From Gemmatimonadota bacterium (GTDB taxonomy: Bacteria > Gemmatimonadota > Gemmatimonadetes > Longimicrobiales > Longimicrobiaceae), in NCBI GenBank assembly GCA_019348265.1, contig JAHWJV010000069.1, positions 1 to 11,015 of the forward strand: a stretch of 11,015 bases of DNA. The letters are read 5' to 3'. This document shows positions 6,848-11,015 of this stretch, in pieces (positions within the stretch are counted from its first letter, which is position 1; each line of letters begins with the position of its first letter). Below the pieces are notes generated by a model, which saw only the letters and a list, made by a program, of their open reading frames with translations, was not told the origin of the DNA and ran no database searches. Position numbers and translations under genes: made by a program.

Positions 6848-7066
6848 TCAGACCTTGGGACCGTAAGTGCCCTGGTTCACCTTCGGGCCGTAGGTCCCCT
6901 GGTTCACCTTCGGACCGTAGGTCCCCTGGTTCACCTTCGGGCCATAAGTGCCCTGGTTCTCCGTCGGCAGCGTCGGCTTGGCGCCGGAGGTTCCGGTGAC
7001 GTCGTTCGAGCAGGCGGCGAACACCGCAACGGTCAGACTGGCGAGCGCAATACGGGTGATCTTCAT
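6848..7066 (-). CDS. Small lipoprotein with four identical nonapeptide repeats
   Basis: This 72-residue product starts MKITRIALASLTVAVFAAC, a basic N-terminus, hydrophobic core and lipobox-like FAAC. Cleavage before Cys19 would give a lipidated peptide anchored in a membrane. After a short spacer (SNDVTGTSGAKPTLPTE) it consists entirely of four copies of NQGTYGPKV, the last ending at the stop codon. The 27-bp units are 6851-6877, 6878-6904, 6905-6931 and 6932-6958. They differ from one another only at synonymous positions, which argues for selection on the peptide and against simple slippage. The mature part has no room for a folded enzyme. It may be a surface display peptide, a binding or assembly repeat, or a precursor. 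It is divergent from the AraC-like regulator. No ribosome site better than a weak GGGA is visible. The gene is convincing but its function is unknown. Confidence 0.82.
   Translation of the reverse strand: MKITRIALASLTVAVFAACSNDVTGTSGAKPTLPTENQGTYGPKVNQGTYGPKVNQGTYGPKVNQGTYGPKV
6851..6958 (-). repeat. Four 27-bp coding tandem repeats (NQGTYGPKV)
   Basis: There are four in-frame 27-bp units in the small lipoprotein gene. Differences between units fall at third codon positions (Gly GGC/GGG/GGT, Thr ACT/ACC, Tyr TAT/TAC, Pro CCG/CCC, Val GTG/GTC), so every unit encodes the same nine residues. Confidence 0.93.
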
Positions 7067-7204
7067 CTGGTGATTCCCATGGCAGTGGGGGGGTTGGGGC
7101 AGGCATGCCCCGAGCGGTGAGACTTGCGTTTACGAATGTGCCTCGGGCCGCGCACTCGAGGCAACGTGCCAGGGCCCATCTACCCACATATTTCCCGCTA
7201 CATT
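7067..7204. promoter_or_regulatory. Divergent regulatory region of the repeat lipoprotein and the AraC-like regulator
   Basis: This 138-bp gap separates two divergent genes. It holds a G-run and a small palindrome, GGGGCA (7096-7101) with TGCCCC (7106-7111), that could be an operator or just GC-rich sequence. An AT-richer piece (about 7185-7206) lies immediately before the regulator ATG. No clear promoter boxes are seen. Confidence 0.35.
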
Positions 7205-8026
7205 ATGCGACCCATCCTCCGGCCGCTACTGGTACTGCACTCGGATTCGGTCTTCCGAGAGCAGGTCCGGCGCGCGGGGGGGCGGCGCTTCGATTTCCAT
7301 CAAGTCAGCTGCTGGGAGGAGCTTCGGGAGCGCACGCGTATTGCGCCGCCGGCCGCGCTGCTCCTGGTCGACCCCTATGAAGACGGAGAGCTGTCCGGCG
7401 CGCTGCGTTCACTGCTGCTGGAGTTCCCGTCGGCGACGGTGGTGGCTGCGCTCGACCTGAGGCCGGAGCGGTACCGGGACCTGCGGACGCTCGGTGCGTG
7501 GGGCGTGGCGGAGGTCATCGCGCTGGGCGAGGAAGATACCGGGGACAGCATCGCCAGGCGTCTGCGCGGAGTCCAGGGCCGGCCGCTGCAGAGCCTCCTG
7601 GAGCGGTCGCTTCCGGCAAACACCTCGGGGCAGGCCCGCGCGATCCTGATGGCCGCCGCGGAGGTGGTCTCCACGGGTGGACAGGCGAACGAGCTGGCGC
7701 GGGCCCTCTACCTCTCGCCTCGGACCCTGCTGCGCTGGTGCAACCGGGCGGAGCTGCCGCCACCCCGGCGGCTGCTGGCCTGGATGCGCATCCTGCTGGC
7801 CACTGAGCTGCTGGACGATCCGGGTCGAACCGTCTCGAGCGTAGCGCACGCCTGTGGCTACTCGTCGGACAACTCGCTCCGCCGCGCGCTGCAGGACTTT
7901 CTGGACACGACCCCCACCACGCTCCGGAAAGACGGCGCCTTCTCGCTCGCCTCGGGCACCTTCATCACGGAGCTGGCGGACGTGAGGGCTGGCGGCGGCT
8001 TCCGAGCCGAGAGCCGGGTGGGCTGA
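7205..8026 (+). CDS. AraC-type transcription regulator with a degenerate receiver-like N-terminus
   Basis: From ATG 7205 this is 273 residues. Residues 1-120 alternate strands and helices like a response-regulator receiver (PLLVLHSDSVF at 7-17, ALLLVDPYED at 51-60, ATVVAALD at 77-84, VAEVIAL at 101-107). The acidic pocket is not fully conserved, so it is probably a pseudo-receiver. Residues about 145-242 form an AraC/XylS DNA-binding domain with two helix-turn-helix units: ANELARALYLSPRTLLRWCN (161-180) and VSSVAHACGYSSDNSLRRAL (210-229), followed by FLDTTPTTLRK. The second contains the signature 'A...CGYSS...R'. An upstream TTG at 7124 would add 27 residues without a domain, so the ATG is preferred, although neither start has a strong ribosome site. 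It is divergent from the repeat lipoprotein, which it may control. No sensor kinase is nearby. Targets and signal are unknown. Confidence 0.85.
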   Translation: MRPILRPLLVLHSDSVFREQVRRAGGRRFDFHQVSCWEELRERTRIAPPAALLLVDPYEDGELSGALRSLLLEFPSATVVAALDLRPERYRDLRTLGAWGVAEVIALGEEDTGDSIARRLRGVQGRPLQSLLERSLPANTSGQARAILMAAAEVVSTGGQANELARALYLSPRTLLRWCNRAELPPPRRLLAWMRILLATELLDDPGRTVSSVAHACGYSSDNSLRRALQDFLDTTPTTLRKDGAFSLASGTFITELADVRAGGGFRAESRVG

Positions 8027-8029
8027 CCC

Positions 8030-8046
8030 CCTCCGGCGGCCGGAGG
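8030..8046. terminator. Hairpin between converging genes
   Basis: CCTCCGG (8030-8036), loop CGG, CCGGAGG (8040-8046): a perfect 7-bp GC stem in the 24-bp gap between the regulator stop (8024-8026) and the stop of the DUF5666-like gene (8051). It could serve both directions. There is no T-run. Confidence 0.6.
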
Positions 8047-8050
8047 CGGC

Positions 8051-8653
8051 TCAGATGAACCGATCCAGCTCGACTCGTCCGTTCCCCAGCATCTCCCCCT
8101 GGATCCTCACCGTGTTGCCCGACCGGAGCCGGCGGAATCGGTCGACCGTCGACCGGTCCGCGTTGTAGGGGAGGCTTACGGTGTAGGTCCCGCGCGACGT
8201 GCGCAACTCGAAGCGCCCGCGGTCCGAATCGACCCAGCCCACCTGACCATCGAAGCGCCCGCTCCGCACCTGACCCGACCTGTCATCTCGCTGGTCGCGG
8301 CTCGTCTGCTCCACGCGGATCTGCCGCGCATACCTCTCCCCGCGCCGGCCCTGCTCCACCTGGATCGACACGCGGTCGCCGGTCTCGAGCGAACTGACCG
8401 AATACCGCTCGCCCCGGTAGATCACCTGCGTTCGCGAGTCGTACGCGAGGCGAGTACGTTGCCGGAAGGAGGAGCTCACCTCGATCTCCTGCCGACGCGT
8501 GTCGACCCAATCGACCTCCCCGCGCACGTCCGAGCCCATTCCATCGATCCCGCCGATCTCCCCCAGGACGTCTTCCAGGCCCACTCCCATGCTCGCGCAC
8601 CCGTCGGCGGAGAGCAGCGCAAGCGCCAGCACCGCCCATCTCGCTCGCTTCAT
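8051..8653 (-). CDS. Exported DUF5666-like lipoprotein with two beta-barrel repeats
   Basis: This 200-residue protein begins MKRARWAVLALALLSADGCAS, a signal peptide with a lipobox-like ADGC (Cys19; the Asp at -2 is unusual). After a Gly/Asp-rich segment (22-43) there are two related all-beta units of OB-like type. The first, at about 44-115, contains VRGEVDWVDTRRQEIEV and GDRVSIQVE; the second, at about 134-200, contains FDGQVGWVDSDRGRFEL and GNTVRIQGE. The repeated 'V.WVD....FE(L/V)' and 'G..V.IQ.E' pattern matches the DUF5666 style of secreted domains, whose function is not known. An Arg/Asp/Gln-rich linker (about 116-133) separates them. GGAGGG at 8661-8666, 7 nt before the ATG, supports the start. 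It is a single gene between two terminator hairpins. A cell-envelope role is inferred only. Confidence 0.78.
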   Translation of the reverse strand: MKRARWAVLALALLSADGCASMGVGLEDVLGEIGGIDGMGSDVRGEVDWVDTRRQEIEVSSSFRQRTRLAYDSRTQVIYRGERYSVSSLETGDRVSIQVEQGRRGERYARQIRVEQTSRDQRDDRSGQVRSGRFDGQVGWVDSDRGRFELRTSRGTYTVSLPYNADRSTVDRFRRLRSGNTVRIQGEMLGNGRVELDRFI

Positions 8654-8890
8654 CTTCGCACCCTCCGAATAGGCTTTTCGGCCGAGCCGCGCCGGGGCGC
8701 GGCGGACTACCAGGGAGTGCCGGGTGCAAGCGCAGGACCGCGTACCAGCGGATGTAGGATCAGCGATTAACCGGCTCAGATACTCGCTTTTCGGGTCCTA
8801 CACGGGCGAGAAGCGGCTCGACCCGTCACCCGGCGGGGCCTTCCGCTGTACCCGGCCGAGGACACTGACCCCATGCGGCGGAAACTGAAA
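8654..8890 (-). promoter_or_regulatory. Upstream region of the DUF5666-like gene
   Basis: This is about 240 bp between the DUF5666-like start and the terminator of the LysM gene. Apart from the ribosome site at 8661-8666 and an AT-richer patch (about 8758-8795) that may hold the promoter, no gene, repeat or conserved motif is seen. Confidence 0.35.
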
Positions 8891-8914
8891 GGCCCCGCTC
8901 TTCCGAACGGGGCC
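8891..8914 (-). terminator. Intrinsic terminator of the LysM peptidase-like gene
   Basis: GGCCCCG (8891-8897) and CGGGGCC (8908-8914) form a perfect 7-bp stem with a 10-nt loop. On the - strand the stem is followed by TTTCAGTTTC, and it lies 21 bp behind the stop codon at 8938-8936. This is the best terminator in the window. Confidence 0.75.
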
Positions 8915-8935
8915 CTGGCGCAGCGGCGGGTGGGG

Positions 8936-9715
8936 TCAGCGACCCGAAGGGATCGCGAGCAGCTGTCCGGCGACTATGTTGGAGGAGCGCAGCGCGTTCG
9001 CCTTGCGCAGAACCTCGACGCTCACGTTCTGTCGCCGCGCGATCGTCCAGAGCGAGTCGCCGCGGCGGACCTTGTAGGTGGCCGATCCGGAAGCCCGGGT
9101 CGACACGCGTCGCACGGGTGCCTCCTTCGTGGCGGACGCGAGCCGGACATTGCTCCCAGCCCGCGAGACATAGCGGCTGTACCGGTCCGGGAAAACGGCG
9201 ACGTGGAAGTGTGGCGGATTCCGCTCCTCAGTCGCCTCGAGGACGCCCTCCTCCTCCAGCGACGAAAGCGTGCGACGGAGCCACGCGAGGCAGCCGGAGC
9301 CCGTCGGCCTCCGCAGATCGACGGCCATCCCCGTGGGGTGGACGGTCTTGCTGGTGCTGTTCGCCAGGCGCATCGACTGCGGACGCGTCCCGCTCGTGAT
9401 CACCAGCTTCTCACCGCACTGCTCGCGGTACTGCGCGGCGATCCGCTGCACGAAGGTGCGGGTCGCCGGCAGGACGTACGGCTGGCTCACGTCCTTGAGC
9501 CGGTAATCCGCGTTACCCGTCAGCGCCACGAGCCTGCCGGCTTCCACCGCGTTGCGCACGCCGCCGGAGGTCTCGTAAAAGGCGAGGTCATCGGCGCGGG
9601 CCTGCCGGTACATCCGCTCGATGCTCGCGGGCGACCCGCGCAGCGACTGGGCGGCGGCATCCATGGGAACGGCGCAGCAGAGCGCTAGCGCGCACAGAGG
9701 AATAGCTTTATGCAT
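8936..9715 (-). CDS. Exported DUF5715/LAS-type peptidase-like protein with a C-terminal LysM domain
   Basis: From ATG 9715 this is 259 residues: a signal peptide (1-22, ending DAAAQ), a catalytic-like domain (about 35-185) and one LysM peptidoglycan-binding domain (214-257, YKVRRGDSLWTIARRQNVSV...NIVAGQLLAIP). The catalytic-like part has LVITSGTRPQ (104-113), TVHPTGMAVDL (124-134) and PPHFHVAVFP (167-176). His126, Asp133 and His169/His171 match the zinc ligands of LAS/M15-type metallopeptidases, which cut D-amino-acid peptide crosslinks or stem peptides of peptidoglycan. The whole resembles the DUF5715 family. It is expected in the periplasm, bound to the wall. The frame is open well upstream (to 10249), but the signal peptide fixes the ATG at 9715; no strong ribosome site precedes it. 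It stands alone, with an intrinsic terminator behind it. Substrate specificity is unknown. Confidence 0.85.
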   Translation of the reverse strand: MHKAIPLCALALCCAVPMDAAAQSLRGSPASIERMYRQARADDLAFYETSGGVRNAVEAGRLVALTGNADYRLKDVSQPYVLPATRTFVQRIAAQYREQCGEKLVITSGTRPQSMRLANSTSKTVHPTGMAVDLRRPTGSGCLAWLRRTLSSLEEEGVLEATEERNPPHFHVAVFPDRYSRYVSRAGSNVRLASATKEAPVRRVSTRASGSATYKVRRGDSLWTIARRQNVSVEVLRKANALRSSNIVAGQLLAIPSGR

Positions 9716-9811
9716 TGAAGCGATCGACGGGACGGCGTTCGAAACGGGCGGCGTGTTCAGCGAAGGGCGCAAAGAATAACGGCGCCCGACGCGTGCATCA
9801 AGACCTGCAAT

Positions 9812-9859
9812 GATGAATGGTGAATCGAGCTCACATTCATCATTCATCGATTCATCATT
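9812..9859. repeat. Heptamer-based imperfect inverted repeat (ATTCATC unit)
   Basis: The right side 9835-9859 is ATTCATC twice, one extra G, then ATTCATC and ATT. The left side 9812-9825 (GATGAATGGTGAAT) is its reverse complement with one mismatch (13 of 14), across a 9-bp spacer. It lies in the 193-bp gap between the divergent LysM and metallo-beta-lactamase-fold genes. The unit is unrelated to the GCTATCA element but has the same heptamer design. Confidence 0.8.
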
Positions 9860-9908
9860 ATCCCCATGGGTATCGGCCGGTGATTGAACAATCTGAAGCG
9901 CGAGCCGC

Positions 9909-10802
9909 GTGAGACGCAGCATCACCGCGCTGGCGCGCCTGACGGGGCTGATCATCCCGCTGTTGGCGGCGTGCGACACGCCGGGCACGACGGCGGCGCA
10001 CGCGAGCGCAGTGGGTTGGGGCGCGGAGCAGCAGGCGGCGCCCGCGCTGGACATCCGCTTCCTCAACGTCGGACAGGGTGACGCCGTGCTGCTGCGGAGC
10101 GCGGGACGTACCGCGCTGGTCGACGCCGGACCGTCGGACGACATCGTACGGCGACTGCGCGTGCTCGGGGTCGATACGATCGACCTGCTCGTCGCCTCGC
10201 ACAACCACGCGGACCACATCGGCGGGGCCGACGCGGTGCTCGACAGCATTCCCGTGGGTTTCTACCTCGACAACGGGTTTCCCGCGAGCACGCGGATCCA
10301 GCAGCGGGTGCTCGAGCGCGTGGAGCGCAAGGGCGTCGCGTACCTTGCACCCACCGCACGCACGATCGCGCTCGGCAGCGCGCGCCTGGTCGTGCTCCCG
10401 CCACCCGCCGCGGGAACGAGCCAGAACAACCGGTCCGTCGGCATCCTGGTGGAGCAGGGCGGCTTCGCGGCGCTGCTGACGGGGGACAGCGAGATCGAGC
10501 AGCTCAACGTCCTCCTCTCCCGCGACTCCATCCCCGACGTGGACGTGCTCAAGGCGGCGCATCACGGGAGCCGCGACGCGGTGAGCCCCGCCTGGCTGGC
10601 CCGTACGCGGCCCGAAGTGGCGGTCATCAGTGCCGGCGCCGGGAACGGGTACGGCCACCCGCACCCCACCGCGCTGCGCTACTACTGCGCAGCCAAACGC
10701 CGGGTCTTCCGCACCGACCGGCATGGCGAGGTGCGGGTGACGGTCACGCCGGAAGGCAGCTACACGGTGACGGGGGCGAGGGCGGGGGCGTCGGGGTGCT
10801 GA
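9909..10802 (+). CDS. Secreted ComEC-type metallo-beta-lactamase-fold lipoprotein
   Basis: This 297-residue protein starts with a signal peptide and a good lipobox (IPLLAAC, Cys22). Residues about 47-285 match the stand-alone metallo-hydrolase domain found at the C-terminus of the DNA-uptake protein ComEC: LDIRFLNVGQGDAVLL (47-62), LVDAGPS (70-76), ASHNHADHIGG (96-106, the HxHxDH metal site, His98/His100/Asp102/His103), LLTGDSE (189-195, Asp193), KAAHHGS (215-221) and YGHPHP (248-253). All expected metal ligands are present, so a secreted nuclease or phosphodiesterase is plausible. The membrane channel and OB domains of ComEC are missing. The start is GTG at 9909, chosen because it gives the complete signal peptide; no strong ribosome site is seen. 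It is divergent from the LysM gene and followed by a C-rich hairpin repeat. The substrate is not known. Confidence 0.87.
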   Translation: MRRSITALARLTGLIIPLLAACDTPGTTAAHASAVGWGAEQQAAPALDIRFLNVGQGDAVLLRSAGRTALVDAGPSDDIVRRLRVLGVDTIDLLVASHNHADHIGGADAVLDSIPVGFYLDNGFPASTRIQQRVLERVERKGVAYLAPTARTIALGSARLVVLPPPAAGTSQNNRSVGILVEQGGFAALLTGDSEIEQLNVLLSRDSIPDVDVLKAAHHGSRDAVSPAWLARTRPEVAVISAGAGNGYGHPHPTALRYYCAAKRRVFRTDRHGEVRVTVTPEGSYTVTGARAGASGC

Positions 10803-10840
10803 CCTGCGGGGGCTCACCCGGCGCTCACCCCAACGCGTTC

Positions 10841-10933
10841 ACCCCGCCGCCGCCCTCACCCCGCCGCCGCCCTCCCCGCCGGCCCTCACCCGGCGCGCTT
10901 AGGCGCGCCACCCTCCCCCATTCTGGGGGAGGG
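10841..10933. repeat. C-rich intergenic repeat with two strong hairpins
   Basis: Two copies of a 17-bp unit starting ACCCCGCCGCC (10841-10857, 10858-10874) are followed by a CCCTCACCCGG segment (around 10883). Then come hairpin GGCGCGC/GCGCGCC (10892-10898 with 10903-10909, 4-nt loop) and hairpin CCCTCCCCCA/TGGGGGAGGG (10911-10920 with 10924-10933, 3-nt loop). The second is a perfect 10-bp stem. The element lies about 40 bp after the MBL-fold gene and could end its transcription. It looks like a dispersed intergenic repeat rather than a single terminator. Confidence 0.7.
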
Positions 10934-11015
10934 GATGCAGTCCGAGTGGGTTGCGAGTCTCGCGAGCGATGGCAGCAGTCCTGGCAGCCGAAGGGAACGC
11001 GGAGTCCGTGTCGGA
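10934..11015. other. Right edge with no recognisable gene
   Basis: This is an 82-bp tail after the hairpin repeat. No start codon with a ribosome site and no protein similarity are seen. It may be the upstream region of, or the inside of, a gene beyond the window. Confidence 0.4.

Noticed and set aside
8936..10249. Longer 437-codon version of the LysM protein starting at 10249
   Set aside because: The extra 178 residues are antisense to the metallo-beta-lactamase-fold gene and cross the heptamer repeat. The signal peptide begins at the ATG at 9715.
9858..10817. 319-codon open frame on the - strand opposite the metallo-beta-lactamase-fold gene
   Set aside because: The + strand carries the complete metal-site motifs and a lipobox. 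The - strand product is low-complexity Arg/His-rich.

Overview
The window is very GC-rich, with GC-saturated third codon positions, and has no RNA genes. It carries several small lipoproteins, a pseudo-receiver/AraC-type regulator, a DUF5715-like LysM protein and short heptamer repeats between genes. This resembles Gemmatimonadota (Longimicrobium-like bacteria). The placement is inference from style and gene types, not from a marker gene.

Layout. Positions 1 to about 1445 are a graveyard or mosaic of short pieces of unrelated genes on both strands: the C-terminal part of a luciferase-like flavin monooxygenase (-), a possible topoisomerase-type zinc ribbon (+), a possible scrap of trehalose-6-phosphate phosphatase (+), the N-terminal domain of a cyanophycin synthetase (-), and a central piece of a CheB-type methylesterase (-). 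None is a complete gene. The abrupt switches mean either real patchwork DNA or an assembly chimera. Positions 1567-5204 hold a tight two-gene operon on the - strand. A stand-alone C39/papain-like cysteine peptidase overlaps by 4 bp a 963-residue protein that joins an RLAN domain, a RimK-like ATP-grasp ligase and a GCS2 (glutamate-cysteine ligase-like) amidoligase. This is the most interesting system in the window: two peptide-bond-forming modules plus a peptidase, probably making, attaching or trimming a small peptide or amide product.

Downstream of this come a divergent TPR protein (5521-6813, +), a tiny lipoprotein made mostly of four identical nonapeptides (6848-7066, -), a divergent AraC-like regulator with a degenerate receiver domain (7205-8026, +), a two-repeat DUF5666-like lipoprotein (8051-8653, -), a LAS-type peptidase-like protein with a LysM domain (8936-9715, -) and a secreted ComEC-type metallo-beta-lactamase-fold lipoprotein (9909-10802, +). 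The right end is a C-rich repeat with strong hairpins.

The spaces between genes are themselves structured. There is a perfect 36-bp inverted repeat of five heptamers on each arm (5215-5371), a second heptamer-based inverted repeat with a different unit (9812-9859), an 18-bp inverted repeat immediately after the ligase stop codon (1463-1564), and hairpin terminators between or behind genes. The peptidase/ligase operon is bracketed by inverted repeats on both sides.
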